A DNA stretch of 64,000 nt from the NCBI GenBank assembly GCA_033239005.1, contig BSQZ01000036.1:4298001-4362000 (forward strand). Direction: 5' to 3'. The DNA comes from Lamellibrachia satsuma (taxonomy: Eukaryota > Annelida > Polychaeta > Sabellida > Siboglinidae). Numbering within the stretch: the stretch's first letter is position 1; each line of letters begins with the position of its first letter. Shown piece after piece: positions 13,040 to 24,952 of the stretch. The notes under the pieces are model-generated. The model did not search any database and was not told where the DNA came from. It saw nothing but the letters and a program-made list of their open reading frames with translations. Position numbers and translations under genes: made by a program.

Positions 13040-14765
13040 TCTAGGCAATGCAGAGAAAGCATCAACTTCTTAGATTTGAGAAAACCTTTGACAGCGTGCA
13101 CAGTGAGACCTTTTGGAATATACTTAGGCATTGTGGAATCCCGGAAGAACTTCCCATGCAGTGTCGGAAACTCCACCGTAAAATTCACGGTGAAATATGG
13201 TGTCTGACAAGGAAATGTCATACCAACTTTTCTCTTCAACCTGGCCATCGACCAGCCAATGAAGAACAAGACCAACCAATCAACAGCAGACATGCATCAA
13301 ATAAATCCTTTTTCTTCGCTTGAAGATATTATCTGTGCACATAATCTCGTATTGCCACCTCACACAGGATGCCCGTAACTGAAGAACACCAAAAAGCCAA
13401 TTCCACTGGCCTCACCATCAGTGTGAAGAAGACAAAGTGTTGATACACAGCACCTTACACAGCCCAACGACCCATCATGATCAACAAACATAAACTTGAG
13501 TATGTCATCAAGTTCTCATACCTGAAGAGCATCATCAGCCTTCAATGTTAAAGAGGTGCAGAAGAGAACACCAGATCATGTTTGGGTAAAGCCAGGTCTG
13601 CACTTGCAAAGCTATAACCTCTATGGTTATCAGTGTACTCCCAAAATAATCTACCAGAGCAATGTCCTCTCCGTCCGTACTCCTCTGCGGTTCGGAGTGC
13701 TGGCGCATGCTAACAGACTTGCCAGGTTCCACAACCCCTTTTTTAAGGAAGATACTGCATGTGTACTGGTTTCAGACCATCTCTGATACAAGACTCCTCC
13801 ATACAACAAAACATGAGAACATGTGTACTGGCCTGAGACCAACTCTGATACAAGACTCCTCCATACAACAGAACATGAGAACATGTGTACTGGCCTGAGA
13901 TCATCTCTGATACAAGACTCCTCCATACAACAAAACACGAGAACATTTGTACTGGCCTGAGACCATCTCTGATACAAGACTCCTCCATACAACAAAACAT
14001 GAGAACATGTGTACTGGCCTGAGATCATCTCTGATACATGACTCCTCCATACAACAAAACATGAGAACATGTGTACTGGCCTGAGACGATCTCTGATACA
14101 AGACTCCTCCATACAACAAAACATGAGAACATGTGTACTGGCCTGAGATCATCTCTGATACATGACTCCTCCATATAACAAAACATGAGAACATGTGTAC
14201 TGGCCTGAGACGATCTCTGATACAAGACTCCTCCATACAACAAAACATGAGAACATGTGTACTGGCCTGAGATCATCTCTGATACAAGACTCCTCCATAT
14301 AACAAAACATGAGAACAGTTGCATCACACTGAAAAGCAGAAGATGGAAATGACTCGGACACGTTTTCACAATGACCAATGATCTATAAGCCAAAACACTG
14401 TTTATTTGGACTCTAGAAGGGACGAGGATAAGAGGCCGACCAAAAGCAGCATGGAGACAAACAATGGAAGAAGCATCTAGGATCTAGTATCCTAGTATAT
14501 AGGATCTCGCAAAGGGGAGGCCAAAGGGAGTGGGCTATCATGTAACGGCGCAAAAAATATCTTAAAAATAAAACAATTAAGCCAAAGGGTAGGCGCATGA
14601 CCCATTGCTTACCCCCCCAAAAAAAAAAACGCGACTGAAGAAGCACTTAAAGCTTCGGGGCTGACATGGGACACAGCGGCAAAGAAAACCCAGGATAGAG
14701 GGAACTTGCGAGATCTTGTGCGAGCCACATGTACCACACCTTGGCATAAAGAGGACAAGTAAGTA
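13040..14765 (+). mobile_element. LINE reverse-transcriptase C-terminal part, interrupted by a minisatellite
   Basis: Frame-broken fragments of a LINE ORF2 in order: KTFDSVHSETFWNILRHCGI (fingers/palm, about 13,078-13,140), a degraded palm, YVIKFSYL-type and KARSALAKL-type pieces (about 13,500-13,620), VLLCGSECWRM (13,674-13,706) and KILHVYW (about 13,748). After the 62-bp array the same protein resumes with a RRWK..LGHVF motif (14,337-14,370), RIRGRPKAAWRQTMEEA (14,425-14,475) and GLTWDTAAKK..LRDLV (14,658-14,725). It ends in a GAGGACAAGTAAGTAA tail, as do other copies of this group (compare 43.7 kb). The clade is not assigned with certainty. The element is dead through stops and expansion. 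Confidence 0.8.
13761..14316. repeat. 62-bp minisatellite, nine copies, derived from LINE coding sequence
   Basis: Units beginning GTGTACTGG recur exactly every 62 bp (13,761, 13,823, 13,885 ... 14,257), with very few differences between copies. The first unit overlaps the LINE frame reading VYWFQTISDTRLLHTT, and LINE coding resumes right after the last unit. The array therefore grew from a piece of the RT gene. Because 62 is not divisible by three, each added unit shifts the frame. Confidence 0.95.
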
Positions 14766-15048
14766 ATTTAAGTTTGCACGGTGATCATCTGGTAGGTTTA
14801 TTTATTTATTACAAACTGAAAAGAATGTTTAAACTGCTGCCGGAAACCACGAAACCACGCTGGAACACACTCACGTACGCACAGTAACCGCCTCGTAAGG
14901 TCACACCTTTTTGCGAAGGTGACAAGGTGCAATAACTTTATAAAAGGGGTGGCCTCTCGTGAAAGGGGTGTTATCACGGAAAAGCCTTATTTGCTGCATG
15001 ACAAAGTGACCTCTGATGAGGGAGTGGCCTTTTAATTATCATAGGTGT

Positions 15049-15120
<72 letters not shown>

Positions 15121-15790
15121 ATAGATTGTGCATAGGAAATATAAACCAACTAACATACGTTGTAACGCTAACCCTAACCATTTTGTATTTCAAATATTTA
15201 ACAAATACACATTTTCGCAAAATCGGATTGTCTTGAAAATTCAATCAATTCTAGTTTGAATTATTTGTGTGATCGCGTCGAACACCGCGATCCTCACCAC
15301 AGGGATAGAGTTGTGCGAACACCTCCTGTGCATCACAACGATCATACTTGCCACTTCGGGGGCAAATTAAATAAGTTCGCCATTTTTATTACTTATGAAA
15401 TCATGATAGAGACATAGCTATATGTGTAATATGCTGTGATTATTCCAACATTACAACACGCCATCGTAGGGGTCCATATACGCCTGCTATTTTTTATTGG
15501 ATAATAAAATGACCTCCGTCATTAGTACAATAATGATCGCTAGGGGTCACCATATAATTCAATATGTAACTAATTCAATATGCCTTTTATTAAAATATAA
15601 TATAAACTGCAAAACTAAGTATAGTCTAGGCCTACTATTAAAGATAGCCTTTTAAATGCCAAAGTCAAATATGGGCATAAACACTACTGCAAGACAAACT
15701 TATTATCTGTAACTACTAACACTAACTGTAACATGTTACAGTCCACATTCTGATCAATAACATTGTTCAAGAATTCACTTAACGCCCATC
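14766..15790. other. Non-coding region with a long (TA)n tract
   Basis: No gene recognised. A (TA)n microsatellite runs from about 15,050 to 15,116. The rest is unremarkable AT-rich sequence. Confidence 0.6.
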
Positions 15791-15843
15791 TCAAAGTCCT
15801 GCTGCCACCGTGGCTTTGACTTCAAGCGGGAGCCTCGCATCGG

Positions 15844-16128
15844 CTAGGTTGGAGAATGTGAAAGTTTGTTTACTAGCCCGCGACGAGTGGTTGGGGTACC
15901 TGGCTCGGCAGCTAGTGGAGACCGCACGATAGCAGGACTGTCCGTTGTAATGTCGACCGCTCGTCGAGGCTCGACCGTGCATAGGTCATTATCACGGTCG
16001 TCACCCTCCATCGAGTCCGGAGGCATGACGTGTGTAACCTCTCTCGACTTGTTGAGAACCATCTCATTTCGCCGGTAGTAGGCGCCATTCTCAGTTGGGA
16101 CGACGTACGACCTCGGGGTGTCGCACAC
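15844..16128 (-). pseudogene. Gypsy pol C-terminal tail
   Basis: It reads CDTPRSYVVPTENGAYYRRN, the characteristic segment at the far C-terminus of gypsy pol (after the integrase), followed by a low-complexity tail. It lies downstream of the integrase on the same strand with about 190 bp of unrelated sequence between them. Confidence 0.7.
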
Positions 16129-16315
16129 ACCAGTGACGATGGCGCGGTCCCACGCGTTTAATAAGATTTAACAAGATTTGCCATCCAAGCCAAAGGCCCA
16201 GGTGGCAAGTGGACAAGGAAGCCATTGGCTTATCGAGAGTCCAACAATGTTCACCTACTTATAACCCGCCCTCCTGAGATATGTGTCAACCTTGTTTTTA
16301 AACATATTCACGCTG

Positions 16316-17142
16316 CTAGCAGTTACACAATCTGTAGACAATTTGTTGTGTAGGTGCAGGCGTGTCCCGGTGGTAGTAGTGCTTTTGACGCGTTTGTCGT
16401 TGTCTCGGGGTTGATCTGCCATCGGTAACCACGGCTGGTTCCAGTGTGTTCGATGTACTCGGCATTTTGTCTCTCAGTTGTTGACTCATTAATAGTTGAG
16501 CAGGCGAGTACGGCGCTCCTGTGATTGGAGTGTTCCGGTATTGCGGGAGAGACATCCAGAAGTCGCGTCCTTCCTCGTGCGCTTTGCGCATGCACGATTT
16601 CACGATGCCCATAAACTTCTCGCTCTGGCCGTTGGACTGCGCCTACCTCGAACTGCTGGTGACGATCTCGAATCCCATCCCCGTATCAAAGTCCGCCATC
16701 ACGTGAATCAGGGACGGCATGTTGTCACATATCATCGTTTCTGGTATTCCGTGTCGTGCGAAGTTTGCCTTAGTACAGAGATGACGCCATTTGCAGTTTT
16801 GCAGGTGAGTTGCTCTGCCTCTGGACATTTTGAGAAGTAATCAACGACTATCAAGTACTCGTGATCCTTGAACGAGAAGATATCTGCGTCGACCTTTGCC
16901 CAAGGTCGGTCGGGTATCTCATGAGGGATCATCGGTTGTTTGTTGTTCTGCCTCCTGAATGTTGCACAAGTACCACACTGGGCTACTGTTTCCTCGATGT
17001 CAGCAGACATGTTGGGCCAGTACATGATCTCACGAGCCCTAGCGCGACACTTTTCTATGCCCAGGTGACATTCGAGTAAACTTGACAACATCTCGTCTCT
17101 CATTGCGTTGGGCACTACGAGTTTCTCACCCGCGAAGAACAA
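16316..17142 (-). pseudogene. Gypsy integrase, frameshifted
   Basis: It starts with the H2C2 zinc-binding segment (HLGIEKCRARAREIMYWPNM, then CGTCATF, about 17,060-16,965). The catalytic core follows: first Asp in KVDADIF and VVDYFSKCPEA, second in PETMICDNMPS, Glu in AQSNGQSEKF. It ends with YRNTPITGAPYSPAQLLM. Frame changes occur near 16,810 and near 16,640, so the product is broken. Integrases of this family insert the cDNA into the host chromosome. Confidence 0.85.
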
Positions 17143-17335
17143 ATCATCCTCACAGTGGATCTTATCTCGGATTCCCCTATATGCATGTAGTTGTAGAGAC
17201 GCGTTGTCTTTGTATTTCGACCAGCCATGCGTGACGTATCACCTGATCTGGTTCTGCACGTCATCATTCAGTGACGCATCCTTCAGTTATTGAAGCTTCT
17301 GTGGCGTAGCAGACACTTAGAGACGGAGTGTATTC

Positions 17336-18155
17336 TCATCTCCATGTTGTTCTCTGGCTGCGAGTCTGTTGACAAGAATGCGCGTGACATTGTGTCAGCA
17401 AAGTACATTTTAGACCCTTGGACGATGAGTCTGCTTGTATCGTGACTGGTAACTCTGGATCGTACAATTTGAGTACCGGTTTCTCGCTGAGAATCAGTTT
17501 CACTTTGTTCATGGCAGCCTTATGCTCAGGCAACCATACCCACGGTACATTGTCCTTGAGTAGTGCACACAGTGGTCTGATGATCGCGGCTTTGTTCGGT
17601 ATGAATGGCGACAGATAGTTCAGCATGCCTATGAGACGTCGAACACCATGTTTGTCTGTGGGTTCTGGCATACTCACGATCGCTTTTATTTTCGCATCAT
17701 CGGGCCGCATGCCGTCAGCTGAGATCATCATCCCCATGTAGAAGACTTCGGATTTTTTCAACTGCGTCTTCTTCGTGTTGAACTTGACACCTCGGCCACG
17801 AGCACGCTCCATGACTTTCCTCAGAGTGCTGTCGTGCTCTGCCTCGGTCTTCGCTATGAGCATGTCATCTCCAACGATGTGAACATTAAGGATGTCACCA
17901 AACGTTTTATACGTCCACATCTGCAACACTTCGCTAGCACTGGTGGTTCCGAATGGCATTCGAACAAAACGATATCGCCCGAATGGGGTGTTGAAGCAGC
18001 ATAGCAATGAGCTGTCTTCGTCCAACTCCACCTGCCAGTACGAGTCCTTCTGGTCGAGAATGGTGAATAGTCGTGCACCGCCCAACTGCGTACTGATTTC
18101 TGAGAACGTCGGAATCTGGAAGTCTTCTGGGCGAGGATGGCACCTGTTGTCACAT
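17336..18155 (-). pseudogene. Gypsy reverse transcriptase with deleted RNase H
   Basis: The RT begins with CHPRPEDFQIPTFSEI and continues with GGARLFTILDQKDSYWQVEL, FNTPFGRYRFVRMPFG, NVHIVGDDMLI (the catalytic box, where most relatives have YVDD or IVDD) and DKHGVRRLIGMLNYL (thumb/connection). The RNase H domain opens with VTIQADSSSKGL but then jumps, in another frame, to KMYFADTMSRAFLS, which in complete relatives closes this domain. The RNase H core, roughly 80-100 residues, is therefore missing. The family's role is to copy the element's RNA into DNA. This copy could not do so unaided. Confidence 0.88.
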
Positions 18156-18189
18156 AACGCACATATCTCAAACGTACATTATATTTGAT

Positions 18190-19020
18190 ATTCATGTTTT
18201 AATTAAATTACTTCAAACTGTGAACAATATATGATATGATGGTATTCGAGGACATGGTAAAACTCTGTCCGCTGTATTTTTCTGTGCGCTGTTATACATG
18301 TTGATACCAGACATCTTACATATATATATAAGGACATAAGACAATTGACGTCAGACAACTCTAGCACAGCACACGGCATTCCATCATGTTTGTCCTACGT
18401 AGCACTTTCTTGGCAAACGGAGAACACTTCTATTCAACTTTTGGATATTAATACACCTTACGACTAAATACACTTGTCCCCGACTGCGTTCTGAACTAAT
18501 CCTCTACAAATCATTGTGTGTCCCACAGAGGTTCCAACATTCCATAGATCTGCCTGTGTACTGTTCTTGCTGAGAGCTGGTTTGGTTAATCACGAACTGT
18601 GACATTATGACGTAATGCATTCGTGGCTATAATTCAATATTGCGAGTGCATGAAATGAACCACCGGAACATAATAGATCTACATTGGCTGTCAATCAACG
18701 GTACAACACGCTCGCCTTTGTATAGCCAACCATTGCTTGATTTCTCCATTGACTTAAAACTTCTTGCCTGAAGTCTAACCACCAACACGGGTGCATGCAA
18801 AACAACACATGCGATACAGTGGCCGTACTAACCTTATCAACGAGGTAATTGAGATTTGCTGGACAATGCACACATGCAAGATGTAATCGTCTTATTAAGA
18901 CCATTCCGAGGACATGGCTACCTTTTAAGCGAAACACAGCTTACAAGGACACCAAAATCTATGCGTCGAATATATGTAAATGACATCGTCAGTAAACTGT
19001 TGATGCATTCTTTATAGCAT
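18190..19020. other. Region without supported gene
   Basis: Nothing recognised. A TATATATATAAGG phrase at about 18,321 followed by a mixed-composition stretch could be a solitary LTR or promoter, but no partner repeat was found. Confidence 0.4.
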
Positions 19021-19078
19021 AATTACAATTAGTAATAATATACTTTATTTATTCAACATAAAATAACAACATAAAACA

Positions 19079-19678
<600 letters not shown>

Positions 19679-19689
19679 GATTTCCTCCT

Positions 19690-20775
19690 AAATAATTAAA
19701 ATAACGAGAAATTCGCTGTAACTAAAACATTTATTTTGTGCTTGTTGATGTTCAAAATAACAGTATTTTTAAGAAAATAGGTTTTAGTGATACTTGAAAC
19801 TAAGTAACTACATAATTTCAAAGTAAACCATGTACCGTATTCTGTTGAAAATCTTACGAATGTCTCCATGGAACATTCCAAGAAAAGCCACGCTGTTTAG
19901 CGAAGTATCGATCCACGATCGTACACAGCGGTTCAGTCATAATAGTACAATGGGAACACACAAGCTAATCAATTCATGCATTTGCACCGCTAATACGATT
20001 AATGTTGCATACGAACCATGGGTTAATTACGACCGCCAAGCGGTGCTGTACAAATCGCGTTACAACGACAATACTTAGTGGTAAACGTCAATAAGTTCTT
20101 TAATGCGGACAGCCAACAAAGCAGGTCTTGCTCTCCGAATGTACTTGAAATGCTTAGTATGTATAATTAATACTGACAATCGATGGCATGCAACGTTGCT
20201 ATATATTTTTTCTCACACGATTATTGTTTCTTGGTCAGTCTCTCGCCTCCGCTATGCCCTCATCTGGCCGCAGCTAGTTCGGGCGGCCTGTGACCATCGG
20301 ATATACTACGACTGCAACACCGATGGACACATCCGGTCACGTTGATCAGTGCATGTGCAACACGCTTCCCTTCCCGGTCAGCATTAAATCGTGTGCACAT
20401 TTGCTGATGGTGTTTCGAATGTCAATCGAAAAAAGACACGACGAAAATATTCGTTCCAACACCTGTGTTGTTAGTTTCAGTAGTCGCCTTCTTGATTGCA
20501 GGTAGGAAGGATACAATCCACTGTCAGTTATCCTTCTGAAAGACCGTGTTTCCTTGGTCTTCCCAAAGATATATAATCTGTGTCGTGTGTGACGTCATCG
20601 ATGTCAACTGATCGCGCTTCCCCGGTGTTGTGCCAATAGGATTTTCTGGACTGGAAGCAGTCGATGACTGTGCAGTGCTTTAGTAGTTTCGATGGTGTTC
20701 GGTGACGGCGATGGGACCGGCTAGCAACGGCGGAGAGTGCGAAGGACGAAGGCGGTGATGATGGCGGCGGCGTGT
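19690..20775. other. Region without supported gene
   Basis: No protein family recognised. GC content rises from about 20,600 towards the gene at 20,776. Confidence 0.45.
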
Positions 20776-21228
20776 CTACCTGGCGGGTTGGCTTCGAGAT
20801 CGGACGAGGTCGGTCGGTGGGATGCCGAAGTTGCGCTTGCGGTGGTCTGTGTTCTCGTCAAAGAAGGCGCCGCAGGTCGCCTTGTAGAGCGACGCGAACG
20901 GCGCGAGCGAATTCACCTTCGGGAAGCCGTTTTGGCAGCCGAGGGAATCTCGCCCGATGAATGGAGGCACGTACGTACGGCATCCGGGCATGAGCGTCTT
21001 GGCCGGGAAGACACGCTTGTACGGCCCATCCGGCCCGTCCGACCAGCCCTGCTGTGGGTGGCTGAAGTGGCGCGAGTAACGGTTCTTCATGCCCAGCTGG
21101 TCGAAGCGGTTGAATTCCAACCGTTCGTAGGTGACCATCTGCGGGTTGGGGTTGAAGCCGAGCAGGTAGGCGTTAGACACGCCGATCGGCGGCACTGGCG
21201 GCGCCGGCTCCTTCATTTCGTGCGCCAT
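20776..21228 (-). CDS. Unrecognised conserved-looking protein, possibly a host gene (first exon or complete)
   Basis: A 150-codon minus-strand frame with an ordinary protein composition, unlike its mirror frame, which is Arg/Val/Ala-rich. The start has a good Kozak context (CAAGATGG). The sequence has no repeats. It is rich in Pro, Phe, Tyr, Asn and Gly, with phrases such as SNAYLLGFNPNPQMVTYERL, RYSRHFSHPQQGW and RTYVPPFIGRDSLG. It has no signal peptide or membrane segment. The frame ends at TAG, but the same place reads CCAG|GTAGAC, a plausible splice donor, so it may be exon 1 of a longer gene. The style recalls small ciliary/microtubule-associated proteins, which is only an impression. 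I do not recognise the family. The absence of stops, the GC-rich surroundings and the lack of any transposon motif make a host gene the best guess. Confidence 0.55.
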   Translation of the reverse strand: MAHEMKEPAPPVPPIGVSNAYLLGFNPNPQMVTYERLEFNRFDQLGMKNRYSRHFSHPQQGWSDGPDGPYKRVFPAKTLMPGCRTYVPPFIGRDSLGCQNGFPKVNSLAPFASLYKATCGAFFDENTDHRKRNFGIPPTDLVRSRSQPAR

Positions 21229-21620
21229 CTTGCTGGTTGTTGACGGGCTTCGGATGTTCCTGCTGCGCTTACGTCGAGATCTTCAACATCGACTGATCGA
21301 GTTAACAGCGCGTATTCCCGGCTGACCGACACGTGCACAAAGCGCCTATTATCCCCACGCCGCCGCCGTTGGCGCGTTGTCAAACCGCGCCGGTTTCGTG
21401 TTCACGCCGCCGTGCATTATGGGAGGAAGACGCCGGCCCTGATCCCGCATATGCAATCACTCAACGCAGCGCGCCGCCGAAAGCCATTAACAATGCGCGT
21501 TGCTGGGCACACGTTACACGTGACGCGCGCGCCTTTTGTCGCAGCGCCTTTCACAAGGCGCGTTTGAGATCAGCGTTATGTAGGTCGGCGTTTTGTGTTG
21601 CGCAAACAACAACGAGGGAA
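21229..21620 (-). promoter_or_regulatory. CpG-rich upstream region of the 20.8-21.2 kb gene
   Basis: This stretch is markedly richer in G+C and CpG than the rest of the window (GCGC, CGCG and CGCCG runs). It lies immediately upstream of the minus-strand start codon at 21,228. No TATA box is evident. It is inferred to be a CpG-type promoter from position and composition only. Confidence 0.35.
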
Positions 21621-22109
21621 GTAGATTAATGTGCGATAGCATGATAAGTTTGTGACGCCAATATTACGCTTATTGCCTTACACTCGACTACTTAACGCTA
21701 ATGCTTATGGTAGGTAGGCCTATTCAGAAGTTTATGTTCACCGAATACCAGAATTTTAGCGTTGCCCTGACTGAACTGCATAAATATGCCGTGAAAGGAT
21801 TTAACCAGCCGAAATAAACTAGTACAGCATGTTTAGGCCAACAACGAAAGGAGCGTTGTTGATGTTCGATATATATATATATATATATACTTTGAAGGTG
21901 ACCCATAGTTACTTATCTTCTTCACCAGGTCACCTTATCATCGGGCCTTACAATGAACCAACATGTCAACCAAACCACAAATAAAGCTAACTGTATACGC
22001 AGACCCAACACCAGCTCAGTGGCGTCAGTGTCTGAAGTGCTCAACTGGCCGTCATTGCAAAGATATTGCTGCAACTCCAGATTAATCATTTTCATAAGGC
22101 ATGACAAAG

Positions 22110-22870
22110 GTAGACCTTTGTACGATAAACGTTAGTATGATTAACAAAATGGATGCCTTAAGCATACAAATGGAAGACAAAAGCAAGAATGGAGTTATGC
22201 ACGCCATAAGAAACATGAAGAAGAACAAGGCAGCAGGAGAGGACAATACTATTACCGGTTCTGAAATGTTAGAAGAAAGTGGAGAAGAAAACATGGATAT
22301 CTTAGTAAAGCTCATCAACCAAATATGGAAGAATGAAAGTACTCTCGAAGTCTGGAAATTTGTTTTGATAATTGAATTACCAAAAATAAAAGACCTGATG
22401 TATTATAATAATTGAAGAGGCATATCTCTACTTTCAGTCCCAGGGAAACAATTCTGCCCCATAATACAACAACGCATAAGGAATGCGGTGGATACGATCT
22501 TGCACATATCAAATATTCATTCTTATGAACATCATGGAATAATCCAACGAATGGCTGGTATAGATTGAACAGCAAAACAGAAACTTTTTTATGGAAACTA
22601 GTGAAGTAAGACAATATTACATACTTTCACCTGTCTTATTTGGAATTGTCTTAGATTTTGTAATGAGACAGACTGAGGAAATAAAATCGGGAATAGACTA
22701 GACATTCGAAAAAAGTGATGGGAGACTTGGATTTTATTAATACTTTTGCCTGTTAAACAGTTCTATCGAAGAGATAAAATCCAAGACAAACAGTTTGTCA
22801 AGTAATGCTAACAAAGTCGGTCTCTTCATCTATGCCTCAGAACTGAAGTGTATAACAATTATTGTGTCTG
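22110..22870 (+). pseudogene. LINE RT N-terminal and palm remnant
   Basis: The frame 22,101-22,415 reads AIRNMKKNKAAGEDNTITGS and ELPKIKDLMYYNN, which is the LINE linker and RT region 0. Beyond a stop it continues RGISLLSVPGKQFCPIIQQR (RT fingers). After frame changes there follow LSPVLFGIVLDFVMRQTEEI (about 22,630-22,690) and KVGLFIYASELKC (about 22,813). A run of bases in the middle, including the palm catalytic DD, is too degraded to place. It belongs to the same group as the fragments at 13-14.7 and 43.7 kb. Dead copy. Confidence 0.75.
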
Positions 22871-23404
22871 TATAAATAAAAATACACGTCATATATAACG
22901 CGGAGTCCAGTCCATGTGACAGCTTAAAGCCATTTACACTTCACCCCTGGCAGACCTGTTCAGACCGATTACATCTCGACTTCTCTGAGAAGCATAATTA
23001 AGCATCTAATTAGTATGTATACTAATTATATGTTTAAATGTATATTAATTAAACATTTAATTAGTATATGTATATTAATTAGATGTTTAATTAATGCTTA
23101 ATTGTACAGTAACCGACTCCGCTATTAATGTAGGCAAAGATCACTTTCGCTTTCTCTGCAGGAAAGTGAACCCAAAATCCACCACCTGATTTGTGCATCT
23201 GGCTTGGTTGCGTTTTTGGGATAAGGCGGGGTTTCGATAATGTGCTTATGCATCTGTGATGAAATGAAGGCCTAACAACTAACATGCCCATCCTCGTGGC
23301 TATGATAATGGGGGTTCGGAAAAAGTTAGATTTTTTTTTAGAGCTATTCGGTGCAATTTAAATTGATAAACACGAAACGTGCACACAATTAGTCGGGGAG
23401 TAGC

Positions 23405-23641
23405 GTGATGGTTTCTGGAAAAAAAATGCAGTTAAAAAAGACCCCCCTGCCCGAGGACGGGCTTGCAGATGCACACAAAACTTTAGTAATTCTTAACGTC
23501 AGCAGTTACTGCATTTTGCTGACTCGGGATGATGTGATGCAAGAAGTGAAAGAGAACCTTCCTGACGATCTTCGTATTGTGTGCCCCAAACGCCTAATGT
23601 CTGAGTCAAAAGCCAGTATTGTGATAACACCCGTCTTTTGA
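23405..23641 (+). CDS. Short unrecognised ORF, possible LINE ORF1 piece
   Basis: A 78-codon frame with the phrase KTLVILNVSSYCILL followed by DDVMQEVKENLPDDLRIVC. This loosely recalls the first strands of RRM-like ORF1 domains in LINEs. No second motif confirms it and no partner ORF is nearby. I cannot assign a function. Confidence 0.2.
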   Translation: MMVSGKKMQLKKTPLPEDGLADAHKTLVILNVSSYCILLTRDDVMQEVKENLPDDLRIVCPKRLMSESKASIVITPVF

Positions 23642-23937
23642 GAAAGCCAGGCTTGTTAGACACCTTGAAAAGACTAGACTACAATCGGTCCCATAACTCT
23701 GAGCGATAGAGCTTCCCCAGCAAATGACGTGAAGCGGGTAATCACGTGGCGTCTGGAGCGTAAAACGTCATCCGCCGTTAATAAAAATTTACGCAACCAC
23801 GTGACCGACGCAGCATAACGACGACCTTGCACAAGTATTGCCCATAATGGTAAATAGTTCATTAAATTATATTATATTATAATAAGTAAAATAGATCTAA
23901 CAGATGGGTAAGGTACTGACTGAAATGCTATTACAAC

Positions 23938-23938
23938 A

Positions 23939-24014
<76 letters not shown>
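23938..24014. repeat. (CGCA)n microsatellite
   Basis: About nineteen perfect ACGC/CGCA units, in the same orientation as the other three such loci in the window. Confidence 0.95.
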
Positions 24015-24015
<1 letters not shown>

Positions 24016-24329
24016 ACACACATACACACGTGATATAATAGAAACGATTAAGAGAACGGTGGGATACAAATTGCAAAAGTGGGTGTTTAAGTTTCGGAAG
24101 ATGTACGGCAGTTGATGAATAATCGTTGGGCTCTGTTCGTAGTCTCGAAAGCACGCTGGAAAGTGTTACAAAAACTTTATACGAAGACGGTAAGATCGTG
24201 TAGGTATAACTAAGCTGTCATTCCTTCAAGGAACAGGGAAAAAGGAGGAGACTGCTCACACAGTAATCGTATTAATATGGATCCGCCTATCCGACCCCAC
24301 GTTCCAACTACCGGATATCCGATCCCGCG

Positions 24330-24640
24330 ATCCGGCCACAGGAAATCCGCTCTCGACGGTAGGACCACCTGTCAGCCCGCTTTCGATAGCAGTGCCACCG
24401 GGGAGCCGTTCTCGATGATCCGGCTACCGGAGAGCCGCTCTAGGCGGTAAGGCCACGAAAGAACCGCTCCGATGGTCCGGCCACCGGGAGCCGATCTCTT
24501 CAGTAGGGCCACCGGTGAGCAACTCTCGACGATCCGGCCACCGATGAATCGCTCTCGATGGTATGGCCACCGGAGAGCCGCTCTCGATGGTATGGCTATC
24601 GCGGGGAGTCGGTCTCGACGGTCCAGCCACCGAGGAGCAG
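24330..24640. repeat. GC-rich degenerate tandem repeat, about 29-30 bp units
   Basis: Variants of GGCCACCGGAGAGCCGCTCT followed by CGATGGTAT recur about ten or eleven times. The array sits in otherwise AT-rich sequence and is flanked by GGATCC- and GATCC-rich DNA. The minus strand stays open for about 126 codons across it with a Pro/Arg/Ser repeat, but there is no evidence that this is a gene. Confidence 0.8.
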
Positions 24641-24952
24641 GGGGAAGAGGAAGAAGGGGCTGCGAAGAGAATTGAGAAAAAATAAGAAGAAAAGCTGTTT
24701 TTTTACACGGTAGGATTGTCAACACTGCGTTTTCCCCTCCCCCCACACACACCCTCCACCAGGAGATAAATTTAATCTGATCCGTACCCCTTAACTAGTC
24801 CGGTTTAGATGAACCAATCAGAAATAGCCTAGCTTGCAGAGTCACAGAGTCACAGAGTCACAGAGGCGCGCAAGCTATCGCACCATGGAAAATCATGCTC
24901 GAGCGAGCAAACTGATTCGAAATTACTGTGCGAAGATTTTTCGAATATCTAC

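Larger units (their letters stand above)
15844..18155 (-). mobile_element. Ty3/gypsy pol remnant without LTRs
   Basis: The minus strand reads RT, a residual RNase H, integrase and pol C-terminal tail in canonical gypsy order. It is broken by frameshifts and an internal deletion. I searched by eye for direct repeats on both sides (15.2-15.8 and 18.2-18.7 kb) and saw no LTR pair, so this is a truncated insertion. Between the integrase (ends about 16,316) and the tail (starts 16,128) lie about 190 bp of unrelated sequence. Confidence 0.9.

Noticed and set aside
13651..14393. Overlapping minus-strand repeat proteins of 115-157 codons
   Set aside because: Antisense frames of the 62-bp minisatellite; the origin is plus-strand LINE coding sequence.
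18190..18700. LTR of the gypsy remnant
   Set aside because: A TATA-like phrase is present, but I could not find a matching repeat on the other side at 15.2-15.8 kb.
20737..21243. 168-codon plus-strand frame
   Set aside because: Shadow of the minus-strand gene: Arg/Val/Ala-rich as expected from a GC-rich antisense frame; the minus frame has the natural composition and Kozak start.
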